A DNA stretch of 64,000 nt from Crambe crambe (Eukaryota; Porifera; Demospongiae; Poecilosclerida; Crambeidae), in the NCBI GenBank assembly GCA_963924555.1, contig OZ004583.1, positions 8,384,582 through 8,448,581 on the forward strand, in the 5' to 3' direction. The notes under the pieces are model-generated. The model made no database searches. It was not told where the DNA came from and saw only the letters and a program-made list of their open reading frames with translations. This document shows positions 33,088 through 44,690 of the stretch, piece by piece. Positions within the stretch are counted from its first letter, which is position 1. The number at the start of each line of letters is the position of its first letter. Position numbers and translations under genes: made by a program.

Positions 33088-35098
33088 CTAATTCTTATTG
33101 ATCTGATTTACTGAGTAAGCTACATTCTCAGTCACTTCAATGTTTTCTGGAATTACTTCTTCATACACTGGAACAATTGGAGCGAGGTTTATCACATGTT
33201 CCCCTGACTCTGCTCTTGGGGTGCTTCCCTCCGAGTGTGTGATGGGTGGCAAGGGTTGCATCCTCAATTGCTTCTTTCTGTGCTTCTTTCCCAGCATAAA
33301 CCCCAAGAAAAATATCACAATGATGAAGAGGACAGAACTGGTTGATGTTCCAATCAATGCTGATATCAACATTTGCACCTTGGCATTGTGTTCACTCATA
33401 GGCACACAATTCTCTGTGAGACAATTATCATAAAATAAAACCACATCTGACTCATTGCTAGTATTATAGCTACACTCATTATAGAGAGAGAAGGATTCAG
33501 TTGTGGCTCTTATTTCCTCCTTGAAGGGGAACTCTCCTACGTAGTTATGGTACTGATATACCATGCACTGTGAAAGTGTGTACTACACATTAAATTGTCC
33601 CAATACACACACCAAAAACAAAAAAGTGTGTGTCATTGGGACAAAATGGTGTGCAGTAAACACTTTTGTTTTTACAGTGCATGTCTGACATAATAATGTA
33701 GCCATTGCAGTCATACTTGTATTTGGAGTAATCGCGGTGTTGTCTGTATGATTACACTGAGGGAGTGGTGTCCAATTCCCATTAGTACAGGTGACAGTTG
33801 TCTTATTAGTGGGGAAATATCCCTCATCACACTGGAAGGTCACATTAGCCCCTTCAGAAAAGTCCCCCAATTGACCATTGATGAGAAGTATGAGAGGGTC
33901 ACATTCTTAATGAAGGGGAATTAATATTTGAAAAGTGACATCATTACGTTTTATGGCTATACCTTCAATGGGATTGACACAAATGCTGTCATCAAGACTT
34001 GAGTTCCATCGTCTGTTTATTCCACACTCCACCATGACTTCATCTCCACTGTTATTACACTGAAGGACTAGAGTCTCTCTTTGTGTCGTCAAGGAGTAAT
34101 AATAGTGTGTGATAATTGAAGTATTTAATGGACCAAGCAATGGGCAGTGACCTGTGTAAATAATTCATATAAATAAAATAGCTAGTTAAAACACGATACG
34201 TTACAACTACCAATGGAGAAATGTGATGATGTATCATCTTGTGATATTCCATGACAGTAAGAGGTAGTGATGGTAATGTTGTAGAGTGTGTCATTTCTCA
34301 GTTGAAGAGTTATTGAGGAGTTGAAGGTGGTGCTGCCTGATGGTGGGGGAGGAGACACTGTGATGGAGTAATTGTCCACTCTCCCTGGATGTATTGAACT
34401 CCATGTTGCCATAAAGAACTGCACACTGTTATTCAGTCCTTTTAGAGGCAGCAAACTCAGACTTGATGGATATAAATGAGGGTCTAGGATTACAATAGCT
34501 CTATAGCTACATAACTTTGCTAGATATATTGAGTCAGTACAGCAACAATTTAAATTCCCACACATTATGATAGTTGATTGTCTCCAACATCTGATCACTA
34601 TAACTAGCTATATGCATAAGTGCTCATAGTTTTACTTACAGATGATATTGAGTGTGACAGTGTCAGTTCTGCTACATCTGATTCTGGTTCCATTGAGTTG
34701 GAGTGCCACTGTTATGTGAAGTGTTGAGCTGATTGTGGTGGCATTCATGGAGGTAAACTCAACACTAACTGGAAAGGATGCTAGCATTCTATTGTAGACT
34801 GTTCCCACTGGATCCAATTCATAGTCAACAATAATATTTAATTCCTGTCCACTTGGAGAAAATAATTCCCAATAAAAGTTCAAGTCATTATCATCATCGA
34901 TAGCACAGACATAGACCGCTTCTTCACCAGGACACAGAATATTGCTCCCATTGAACCTAATAATGGCTGTCCATCAAAATAAAGTAAGGATACTGTAAGA
35001 ACAAGAAGAATAAGAAGCTGACTTGCTCTATAGCTACCTGGTTTAGCCAGTATCAAATTCATTAGCACTAGGACTACACTGAGCATCTGCTTCTCCAT
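33088..35098 (-). CDS. receptor H: Ig-FN3-sushi-sushi-TM receptor, intact
   Basis: Exons: signal peptide 35098-35038 (MEKQMLSVVLVLMNLILAKPG), Ig-like 34966-34640, FN3-like 34483-34211, sushi-like 34151-33963, sushi 33905-33717, TM plus tail 33413-33088. All frames are open. The FN3 exon is nine bases shorter than in E and G (in frame, at GSTTFNSS). The Ig-like exon ends TLNIIC like its paralogs. The TM reads LISALIGTSTSSVLFIIVIF and the tail has APIVPVYEEVIPEN and TENVAYSVN. The intron before the TM exon contains a small palindromic MITE. Paralog of E and G; same inferred surface role. Confidence 0.75.
33563..33682. mobile_element. about 120-bp MITE in receptor H intron
   Basis: CATGCACTGTGAAAGTGT at the left end is inverted relative to ACACTTTTGTTTTTACAGTG at the right end, with an inner palindrome around TTGTCCCAAT / ATTGGGACAA. 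It is absent from the same intron of E and G. Confidence 0.7.
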
Positions 35099-35716
35099 TA
35101 TTCACTGACTCGCTGTGTCTCTGCTACCTGTGACATTACATAATTATAGAGCCAGAAGGGCCAGTCTACAGATGCACCTGGCCAGACAGCTGAAGACTGC
35201 AAGTCCCAAAGGATTAACTGCACCTACTAAAGGTCACATGATGATAAAGAGGACAAAACTGAGAGATGTCCCAATCAAAGCTGATATCAACATGCTGCAT
35301 ACGCATAGCTATGTATAGCTAGTGAGATCATAATAATCAGCTAAGTAGGAAGATCTTAACACTGCCAAGTGCTAGCTTGCTCCCTGATATAATTGAAGAG
35401 TGCTAGCTAATACTTAGTCTACTATTGACATAGCGACACATGCAGCTATTGCAATCATTCATGTTGTTTATTCTTCTGTTGTATTGCTATATATAGTGGT
35501 TTTCATAAGGTGCATACAGTTACACAGATGACAAAGGGGAAGAAAAAAATTGGCATGAACTCAACTAGCTATTAGCTAGGGAATGGTGGAATGTGATACT
35601 GGAATGGAATGCTGCCTAAAACATTCAATATCTTCCTGGGAAACTTATTACTCTTGGAGTATCATGTAGGAATAAACCTTAAGCATTCTCAGGGAGCTGG
35701 TGGTGTTATACAGCTT
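35099..35716. other. receptor upstream flank with tail/TM fragment
   Basis: A short stretch near 35230-35295 (GATGATAAAGAGGACAAAAC ... CCAATCAAAGCTGATATCAAC) repeats part of the TM exon of the E-H genes on the minus strand, a relic of another copy. From about 35580 the sequence matches 49310 onward (segmental duplication). Confidence 0.55.
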
Positions 35717-36309
35717 GCTAATTTGCATCAACTCCCCACTGTAATGTACACAGTATACATAGCATTGTATATAAGGGAAAAACATTTCTGTGAAATGAAA
35801 AAAAAATGTAGGGAGTGATGACCATTGCTCAAAAAAGCAAGGAAACAAGGGTAGGGATGAAGGATGGAAGGATGGAAATGGGATTGTGTGTATTATTGGG
35901 TGGATATACAGAACAAAGATTGATCCCATTTCCATCCTTCCATCCTTCATACTTACCCTTGTTTCCTTACTTTTTTGAGCAATGGTGTTCTTTCCCTTAC
36001 TTGTTCCTGGTCTTTTTTTCCTCTCTTTTATGGTTTTATGTATAGAGTTCATTCTTCTATGTGTATGCAGGGATAGATGAGAGAAGAATAGTTCTCCAAT
36101 AGCAATAGCATAGCAGCCCAATGATCAAGGCTTGAAGTGTTGAGCTATACTTGGAGGTCGAGGATGCAAATGAATCTCAAATAGAGTCTACGGATTGGTG
36201 AATCTGAAATCCCCGAGTTGATTGAGTAGTCTAGGATCTATGGTTCAACCGTTGCAATAGAGAATCCAGTGATTTACTCTGATTACAGTGGGGAGTTGAT
36301 GCAAATTAG
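35717..36309. mobile_element. element with CTAATTTGCATCAACTCCCC inverted ends
   Basis: Left end 35717-35740 and right end 36287-36309 are inverted copies of a 23-bp sequence. The same ends form a compact 84-bp hairpin at 49957-50040, so here the hairpin has been opened by later insertions, including the 166-bp palindrome at 35821-35986. Confidence 0.65.
35821..35986. mobile_element. 166-bp palindromic MITE
   Basis: Arms of about 60 bp beginning ACCATTGCTCAAAAAAG are near-perfect inverted copies separated by about 40 bp. Both strands give spurious short frames. Confidence 0.75.
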
Positions 36310-36395
36310 AAAAACTGAATGAACCAGTAAAAATCCAAATCATTATCTAAACAACTCTTTAAAAGGAATTATAGGCTAATAAGAAGTAGTTTTAC

Positions 36396-37258
36396 CTATA
36401 GTAGTATGCCTATGATGAAAATGGCTACAAGAAAAGCAACTCTATAAGGAACTACATAATACAGTGCAGAATTCAATGCCACCATCTCTATTCTAAGAGT
36501 TGTTCTTTGGTCATCTAATATGGCTTGTGTAGAAATGGGTCTTGAGGTAGTTTGAGTGGATACTGAGTAGCTATAATTATCGTCTGATTCCCAGATTCAC
36601 CTATACATTGGATGGATCTCCGTCTAAATTCATTCGAAAGGATTAGTAATGAAGTACGTTCGGTCTTGTTCATATTATTTTGTCTTCTTGACAGAAGAAT
36701 TGAGCTATAGTGTAGCACAGTTCCATCAACATTGGTACTCTTTGTTGAATTTCCAGGTGCTTCGTGGCCATTGAACAGGCCAATGGTTCTGCCATCAATA
36801 CGCCATTTAAGATATCTCCCAGAAGCATTACAGAATAGAAATGTGTGAGGGAGTTCTGCCAACCTATGAATATGCTGTTCTCCTATTAATGGGAAATAAT
36901 CAGCATCTTGAATTCTTCCACTCTTACATTGGATAGAATTTCATTGTGATGAGTAATCTTCAGATAGAAATAGCACAGAGCTTCGCTGGGTACTGTTGGC
37001 ATTGACTTTTTGCTCCAGTAGGACTGAAGCATAACTGACTCTCGTTCCATCAGGATTGGTGCTTTTTATCAGCTGACCAACTGTAGAGCGACCGTTGAAC
37101 TTGGCTAAAGTTATGGAGCTGTTAGCTCTCTCACTATCTATGACTCTCCAATTGAGGCTGCACCCTGTGGCATTACAGTAGTAGAGAAGTAAGGATCCTG
37201 TAGCAGCTGCAGCATTAGAGCTCAGCAGTGACAGTACTAACAATACATTAAGCTTCAT
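36396..37258 (-). pseudogene. receptor K': two-Ig membrane protein, nonsense and frameshift copy
   Basis: It aligns along its length with the intact gene K at 50124-51023. The start MKLNVLLVLSLLSSNAAAA is a signal peptide. The first Ig-like unit runs to EDYSSQ, where TGA (36941-36943) replaces the CGA of gene K. The second unit (FLFCNASGRYLKWRIDGRTI ... NEFRRRSIQCIGES) is open. An extra eight bases near 36565 then shift the frame, so the C-terminal TM segment (YRVAFLVAIFIIGI) is read only in another frame. The two lesions are independent, so this copy is dead unless recoded. Confidence 0.8.
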
Positions 37259-37284
37259 TTTTGCTAAAGTCAACCTAGTACTCA

Positions 37285-38464
37285 CTGTAGTGATACCGGA
37301 TGGCGGGGGGGTCAATTTTTTATACGTAAAAATAATACTACAGGACGGACTGTGACAACGGCACCAAAAGTGACCAAGATATAACCTGGCTGCAAAGGTC
37401 CAGATCCAAAGAAATCCAGAAAAAAAGCATATCAACAGAACCCTATTCTAGAGAATCTAACTGTGATAGTTTCTTTTAGATATAGTGCTAAAATTAGATT
37501 TGATGTTCAAAAACATATTTAAATTCGATTTTCTTATGATATAACACTTGAATAGGTCATGAAACCATATTTTTTGGAAACTGCATCAAAAACTGATTCT
37601 GGTACCTTGGATAACTTCAAGAAGGACTGATAGGTCAAAGTACACGACCTCGACCCTTTCCCGCTAAATTTGAATCTGTGCTGCCTCAGGTGAATAGCCT
37701 AACCCCCCCTCATCCCCATAGTACACATTTTAATGTAAAATAAAAGCTGTGAAAAAGGTTTGAATTCTGAATCAATCTCTGAACAACACGGCTTTGCTAT
37801 ATTTTAGAATTTGTGGCATTAAACCTGCAATTTCTGCTTCCAAGCTTTGCAGTGGACAGTGATTGATGTTCAAAGTCATGTACAGGATCTGAGAGCTTTG
37901 CTGTTATTAAGGAATTCAGACTGCAGCATATCAACTATGACTCCACAGCCAGTAATACAGTAAATTTGAAATGAGCAACCAAAAACGCATTTTAGATAGG
38001 GAGGGTAGGCTTACTCAAGTTCCTAACTTTGTCAATGTTGTGTACATTCAGAACAGGGACAGACTCTAACAAATTAACAACGATTGTACAACAGTTCCTA
38101 CTAGTCTGGTGTAGTCCAGACTACATGGCCTATTTTTTAAAATTTACCCTTAGTTCTTACTCTTCCATATGAACTTTGTTTGAAGAAAATCCATCCAGTA
38201 GATCCTAAGATACGAGCAAAAGATTGCAGTACTATTAGCCATTATGACCTTTAACCTACTTTGGAAAGGTGCCATTTTTTAAATTAAAAAGAAAGTAAAA
38301 TTTTCCTGTACAATTTCAATTGTAAAATGTTACGTATCTCTGCTTCTACTGGATGGATTTCTATCGGATAAAGTTTATCTGGCTGAGGAAAGAGAGCTCA
38401 ATATTTTTAAGAAATGAATTAATAGTTTCATTGTATTTTTAAAAATAGCCCGGTATCACTACAG
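37285..38464. mobile_element. about 1.2-kb non-autonomous element with 15-bp inverted ends
   Basis: CTGTAGTGATACCGG at 37285-37299 is the exact reverse complement of 38450-38464. The interior has no credible coding region. No target duplication identified. It sits just upstream of the dead K' gene. Confidence 0.6.
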
Positions 38465-38780
38465 TATAGCCTCGTTCCCAGGCTCTCAGTGAAACGGGAA
38501 ATGTGGGGGTGGAAAGGAGAGCCTGGTTTCTACTGCACGCACGGGCGTGTAAATTTTGACCACATAATTATATTCATAACACGATTGATGATGTAATTAT
38601 TAAGTAAACAGTCCGCGATCCGCAGGCCAGCGTCCCCGCCCACTCAAATTTACTTGCATCCGTAGAATGACGTCATAGCCGTGTCAGGTGAGCTTCCTGT
38701 TTGTGCTGATCTTTTTGGACCGCTGCCTGTTCCAGAAGACTCTGCTGGGATGCTGGGATGATCTTCGCGCTGATTCTAGC
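38465..38780. other. spacer with dispersed repeat
   Basis: Contains AGCCTCGTTCCCAGGCTCTC (also at 13640 in inverted form). No exon apart from the doubtful frame noted at 38673-38969. Confidence 0.4.
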
Positions 38781-38969
38781 TAGAGTAAGCAATCGATTTC
38801 CGGCCACTATGGATATTCGGACGCCTCCCTGAAAAACAGGGTACAGGCAGGCTTCAAAATTTTTATATGAGCATGGGCCTCTATCCAAGTTGTACTTCAC
38901 CCTGCACTGTTGTAGCCGTGCTCCTTGAAACGGGGACGCTACAGCACAAAGAACGGCGCCGCCTGACAA
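38673..38969 (-). other. unexplained ORF in left inverted repeat
   Basis: An ATG-initiated frame reads MSGGAVLCAVASPFQGARLQ, continues with CSYKNFEACLYPVFQGGVRI and leaves the repeat at GNRLLTL. An almost identical frame begins in the right repeat at 44222 (+) and diverges at the same point. I do not recognise it. It could be an outward-reading first exon or simple chance conserved by repeat identity. Confidence 0.3.
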
Positions 38970-39770
38970 TACGTTTTAACGGACTTTTCGATCTACTCCC
39001 GTACAAGAAGAGAGAAAAGCTATGAAATGATGGACAATCCAACCCTCGCTGCACACGTAGGTAGCTTTGTCTTACAACTGCTAAATGCCAAATACTTACA
39101 TTCTACACTCATAGTTTTTGCGTGGCAGCTTGACAACCATCTGCAAGCTCAGTCAATCATTAATCGGCCACACTCCAGGCAATCTAACCTCTTGTAATAC
39201 AACCGGTAGCCTGTATTAAGCTATAAAATAGCACAACAAGATGCATTGTAGTTCATAGCAGCATAGCAGCTGCACACAAACCACGCCCCCTAAAGTTTGC
39301 GCATGTGCATTATTATTGAAAGCCACGTGACGTGCAGCTAATTACTTGAATCATAGAATCTATCATCTATGCCTGAATTCCTCGAAGCTTTGATAAGGTA
39401 AAGCCTCTATTTAGATGTTTCTCTCATCCTTTTAACTTGTGTTCACTCTTACAGATACTAAAAACTCCGCCAACACTTCATGGCATCCAGAGTGAGCAGT
39501 CATCATCATAAGGCATGTTGAAGTTGAAATTAATTATGCTGCAGATCATTTTTAGTTAATTCACCCTAGCACATGTTACAAATTTGGTTGTTGGGAAGAG
39601 TCGCCTAATTATGGCTGGACACAGAATCTGTGGCCAATGAGCACACAGGATGTGACTCTTTCTTGATAGAGCATTGCCATCTTATTAACTTTACCCTTCC
39701 CTTGTTGCAGTTACCTTCTTATCCCCCACTTCACGAGCGAATAATAGGACATAGAATAACAGCCAAGAAG

Positions 39771-42700
39771 ATGACTGGTGCATCTTGCCAGGATGGATCA
39801 ACATATCGTGATCGACCTTCAACTTACAAAGGTTGGGATGACCTGGCAATGCAAGAGGCTCTCACTGCAGTGAACAGGGGGATGTCGGTACGTCGTGCAG
39901 CCCTCACACACAATGTCCCGAAGTCGACGCTTTCAGATCGGGTGACTGGGAAGGTGATACATGGGATTAAGTCGGGACCTCAACCCTACCTATCATTGTC
40001 CGAAGAAGAGGAGCTCGTGTCTTTCTTGTTGGGGTGTGCTGCTATAGGCTATCCCAGGACAAGAAAAGATGTTATAGCACTAGTCCAGGATATTCTCATC
40101 TCAAAGGGGAAAAGTGGTGTTGTCACTGACGGTTGGTGGACAGGGTTCAAGAATCGCCACTGCGAAATAACACTGCGATCAGCAGTGCCACTATCACTAG
40201 CTAGAGCCAAAGCTACTGACCCAGCTGTGATTGAAAAGTATTATGATTTATTGGAGAACACTTTGTGTGAAAATAGTCTTCTTGACAAACCATCACAGAT
40301 TTTCAACTGTGATGAGACTGGTATCCCGCTGTCGCCTAAGTCCCATAGAGTTATAGATCATATTGGATCGAAAAACCCCAGCTATGTGACAAGTGACAGT
40401 AAGGAGCAAGTAACGGTCTTGGCATGTGTCAGTGCTTCTGGCTATTGTATGCCACCATTTGTTCTATTTGCACGAAGGAAGTTGAATCCCGATCTGGTCC
40501 GACATGAAGTCCCTGGGACATTATATGGTATGTCCAGCAAAGGGTGGATGGACCTGGAACTTTTTAGTGAGTGGTTCGCCCGACATTTCTTGGTTCATGC
40601 CCCATCGGCAAGACCTTTGCTTCTGTTGATGGATGGGCACTCGTCCCATTTCTGCCCCGATATGATTGCAAGAGCAGCAGCAGAAAAGGTAATATTGTTT
40701 ACGCTCCCCCCAAACACAACTCACCTCACTCAGCCATTGGACAAGTCTGGATTTAGTCCATTAAAATCAAAGTGGAAAGAAGCATGTCACAAATTTTTGA
40801 TACGTAAGAAGGGACGAACGATTACTATTTACGATTTTTCAGAGTTATTTGTGGAAGCATGGGAAGATTCAATGAATATGAAGACTATTACCAGTGGTTT
40901 TGGAGTTACAGGCATTTATCCTTTTAATAGGAGTGCTATAACACAGTCTGAAAAGTATAAGATGTTTAATCCGTCATCTCTCGCAGTTAAGTCTGGTTTA
41001 GCATACATTCCTTTTTACAGTCCACATCCAGTACGATTGAAGTCAAGTGTCACCACACAAGATTCTCCTGTTTCTTCTTCTACTCCATTAAGAAGTACTT
41101 TTTGTCATGATTCTCTCATTCAGAGATCTCATTCATTGAATCGAAGTTATTCATCTCCTGCACTCAATAGCAGTAATGAAGCTGAAGCAGATTGTTTAAT
41201 TTTAAGTGCCCATTGTCTTAGCAAGTTTTTAACATTACCAAGTCCAAACAAGGTAAAGTCAAGGGACCCAAAACTATCTGGAAGAGTTTTGACAAGTTCT
41301 GAGAATCTAGCTCAGATGAAGGAGCTTCAAATGAAGAAAGAGCGTGAAAAGAGGGAAAAGGAAGAACGGAAGCTGTTGAGAGAGCAGAAAGCACAGCAGA
41401 AAAGGCACGAAAAAGAAGTGATGAGACTCCGGAAATTACATAAGAGGACTGGTAGCAACAGTTCTGGTAAGAGGAATAAGGATTTGTTGAATGCTAACAT
41501 TTATGTTATATGTGAGTAGTGCAGTTCTCAGAGGAGGAGTTATCTCTCTTCAAGAAACGCTTTGATAATGGGTATGATCTGAAGCACGATGAGCGATATA
41601 ATCTATGGCTGTGCCAGAAAGATTCTTTCACAATGGATTGTGAGTGTTATTTGTTCATAGGGTTATTATACCACTGCAGCTAATATGTGTGTACAGTGGA
41701 CCCTCCCTAGCTTGGGACCAGAGCCATTTGGATTAGTTAAAGATTTGATTAGTGAATAGATCCACTTTCTAGTTTCCACTTAACACACCTCATGGATATG
41801 TGAAGGTTCTTATTAGTGAGGGTTAACTGTTAATCGGGGCGAGCACAGCTAGCCAGTTAATGAATATTATGTGCTGTGTTGGCATAGGTAGGAAGTGTGC
41901 TGTTAGAGGTGACCAAGATACTGATAGTGGTGAGTTGATGGGACTCATGTTGTAAGAAGTCATCAGCTGCCAATATAATCACCCTTTCACACATGCATGC
42001 AACAGTAGCAACCACCAAACTGCTAAATTAAATGCTCAAGTTATGTTATTTTAATTTTATTCTTTCAGGCAAAAAGTTGGCAACCAGAACTGTGAGGACC
42101 AAGAAATCGAGTACTATGGATGATGGTGAGTGAATATGTAGTAAACGCAGTGGCCATACAGATTACAGTGAGTGATCTTAATGAGTTGTCTATGCTAATG
42201 GAATGCTTTTTATTTTCATTCAGACACACGGAAACCCACCAAGTCCAAGAAATCAGCATATGGTGAGTGATCTTTAGTGATTCAACATCTTATAGCAGTA
42301 ATGGAATGTTCTATTTTAATACGCATTCAGATACACGGAAACCCACCAGATCCAAGAAATCAGATGGTGAGTGATGTTTAGTGTATATAACATCTTATAG
42401 CAGCTAGTGGTGGATTCTATTACAGAGTTGTCTATTATTTTGTATTCAGATACACAGAAATCTAATCAAGCCAGGAAATCAGATGATGGTGAGTGGTCTT
42501 TAAATGGAATATAATATGCATTCATAGCAGTGTTACAACGAATTTTTCAGTCACACAGAAACCCAGTTGTCACAAGAAAGCCAGTACTATGGATGATGGT
42601 GAGTGTCTACAATTAGCTGTGAAAAAATAAGCACTAAGTTGCTTGTCCAGAAATCGAGGAGGATAAAAATTGTGATGTGAAATCCTGCAAAATTCACAAG

Positions 42701-42817
42701 TCCAGTGAAGTGTCCCCTTTGTGGATAGGGTGTGATTGTGGTCGGTGGTTCCATACATTTTGTATTGGCATGAAAGAAATTGACAATTCCTTTTTATGTG
42801 AATATTGCAAAGTTTAA
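39771..42817 (+). CDS. pogo-like transposase with tandem microexons and C-terminal PHD finger
   Basis: Exon 1 is 39771-41511. It begins MTGASCQDGSTYRDRPSTYK; an upstream GTG also opens the frame but lies within the terminal repeat. It has a psq-type helix-turn-helix (GMSVRRAALTHNVPKSTLSD), a CENP-B-like region, and DDE/D core motifs IFNCDETGIPL, LLLLMDGHSSH and TTHLTQPLDKSGFSPLK, then a Lys/Glu coiled coil. Exon 2 (41532-41639) gives EEELSLFKKRFDNGYDL. Next come five small Lys/Arg-rich exons, 42069-42125, 42224-42262, 42331-42366, 42450-42488 and 42551-42598, three to four of them clear tandem duplicates of one RKPTKSKKS-type exon. The last exon (42651-42817) encodes a PHD-like finger: CDVKSCKIHKSS ... 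WIGCDCGRWFHTFC ... FLCEYCKV. The main frame is intact, so this could be a functional transposase. Splice joins of the microexons are inferred from matching GATG|GTGAGT donors. Confidence 0.75.
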
Positions 42818-43039
42818 TAATTATATATGTAGAATTCAAGTTTAATAATTAAAACAATTATATTGAACTAACCAAAATTTACATAGCCTCCTTTCAAGTA
42901 GCCCAACTCCAAAGCCACAGTTAACCTTTCTATCAATCTGTAACAAGCTTAACTCTTTCTAGAAGTTATCAGAACTTGACAGGTCTTTGACATAGATTTG
43001 GTATTGAGTGCATGAGATGAATAACTTCAATGAATGAGA

Positions 43040-43508
43040 AATTGGATACATGGGAGAATACAATTGCATGGTGGACAGAACTTTTCAGTACCTAGTACAC
43101 CCGACATTTCTTGGTTCATGCCCCTTTGCTTCTGTTGATAGATGGGCACTCAAAGGGGAAGTGGTGTTGTCGCTATCTAGTGTCATTGATGCTTCCATTT
43201 CTTCTACTCCATTACTTGGCTGCTATTCCATGTCCTATTATTCGCTCATGAAGTGGGGGTAACTGCAACAAGGGAAGGGTAAAGTTAATGATGGCAATGC
43301 TCTATCAAGGAAGATCGAGTCACATGCACCCTTCCCAACAAACATGTGCTAGGGTGATTAACTGATCTGCAGCATAATTAATTTCAACTTCAACATACCT
43401 TATGATGACTGCTCACTCTGGATGCCATGACCAAAAAGCAAAATGTTGGCGGAGTTTTTAGTATCTGTAAGAGTGAACACAAGTTAAAACGATGAGAGAA
43501 ACATCTAG
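43040..43508. repeat. rearranged scraps of the pogo element
   Basis: 43087-43160 repeats pieces of the transposase ORF (CCCGACATTTCTTGGTTCAT, then GCTTCTGTTGATAGATGGGC) in plus orientation. 43230-43508 is an extra, partly deleted copy of the inner terminal repeat that begins again at 43508. This shows internal rearrangement after insertion. Confidence 0.75.
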
Positions 43509-44221
43509 ATGGCAATGCTCTATCAAGAAAGAGTCACATCCTGTGTGCTCATTGGCCACAGATTCTGTGTCCAGCCATAATTAGGCGACTCTTCCCAACA
43601 ACCAAATTTGTAACATGTGCTAGGGTGAATTAACTAAAAATGATCTGCAGCATAATTAATTTCAACTTCAACATGCCTTATGATGATGACTGCTCACTCT
43701 GGATGCCATGAAGTGTTGGCGGAGTTTTTAGTATCTGTAAGAGTGAACACAAGTTAAAAGGATGAGAGAAACATCTAAATAGAGGCTTTACCTTATCAAA
43801 GCTTCGAGGAATTCAGGCATAGATGATAGATTCTATGATTCAAGTAATTAGCTGCACGTCACGTGGCTTTCAATAATAATGCACATGCGCAAACTTTAGG
43901 GGGCGTGGTTTGTGTGCAGCTGCTATGCTGCTATGAACTACAATGCATCTTGTTGTGCTATTTTATAGCTTAATACAGGCTACCGGTTGTATTACAAGAG
44001 GTTAGATTGCCTGGAGTGTGGCCGATTAATGATTGACTGAGCTTGCAGATGGTTGTCAAGCTGCCACGCAAAAACTATGACAGTGTAGAATGTAAGTATT
44101 TGGCATTTAGCAGTTGTAAGACAAAGCTACCTACGTGTGCAGCGAGGGTTGGATTGTCCATCATTTCATAGCTTTTCTCTCTTCTTGTACGGGAGTAGAT
44201 CGAAAAGTCTGTTAAAACGTA

Positions 44222-44515
44222 TTGTCAGGCGGCACCGTTCTTTGTGCTGTAGCGTCCCCGTTTCAAGGAGCACGGCTACAACAGTGCAGGGTGAAGTACA
44301 ACTTGGATAGAGGCCCATGCTCATATAAAAATTTTGAAGCCTGCCTGTACCCTGTTTTTCAGGGAGGCGTCCGAATATCCATAGTGGCCGGAAATCGATT
44401 GCTTACTCTAACGATAGTTTTACTACCTACTGATGGAGTGGTTAGAGGTAAAAGTAAGACTAGAAATCAGGAAAAGTGCGTAGAAGGTGCTTTTGAAGGA
44501 TTAATGGCGCCCTAA
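44222..44515 (+). other. unexplained ORF in right inverted repeat
   Basis: Twin of the frame at 38673-38969: MSGGTVLCAVASPFQGARLQ with one substitution (Ala to Thr). It diverges after GNRLLTL, exactly where the inverted repeat ends. Unknown function; low confidence that it is coding. Confidence 0.3.
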
Positions 44516-44690
44516 CCCCGGGTTCTCTACTGCGATCTTCTCCATGATGATTGACCGAACGCAGTTAAGTTTGTGGTAGAATGTATATTACTATAGCTAA
44601 TTCATTCATGTTAGTGGTAGTATTTTAACTGTAGTTCTTGCAAAAAAAAAAATGGCCCCATCGCAAAGTCTACTAGGTAGCTGTTAATAG

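Larger units (their letters stand above)
38781..44410. mobile_element. 5.6-kb pogo-type transposon with inverted repeats of about 1 kb
   Basis: Left repeat 38781 to about 39757; right repeat about 43235-44410. The right one is longer because it holds an extra partial copy of its own inner part. The outer ends read TAGAGTAAGCAATCG, which suggests a TA target duplication and ends starting GAGTAAGC, close to the GCGTAAGC ends of the other pogo element. Such long terminal repeats are far beyond the usual 20-30 bp of pogo/Tigger elements. The transposase start codon lies just inside the left repeat. Confidence 0.8.

Noticed and set aside
35648..36121. 157-codon minus-strand ORF
   Set aside because: It crosses a palindromic MITE, so its Lys-rich and Phe/Pro-rich halves are the two arms of a hairpin.
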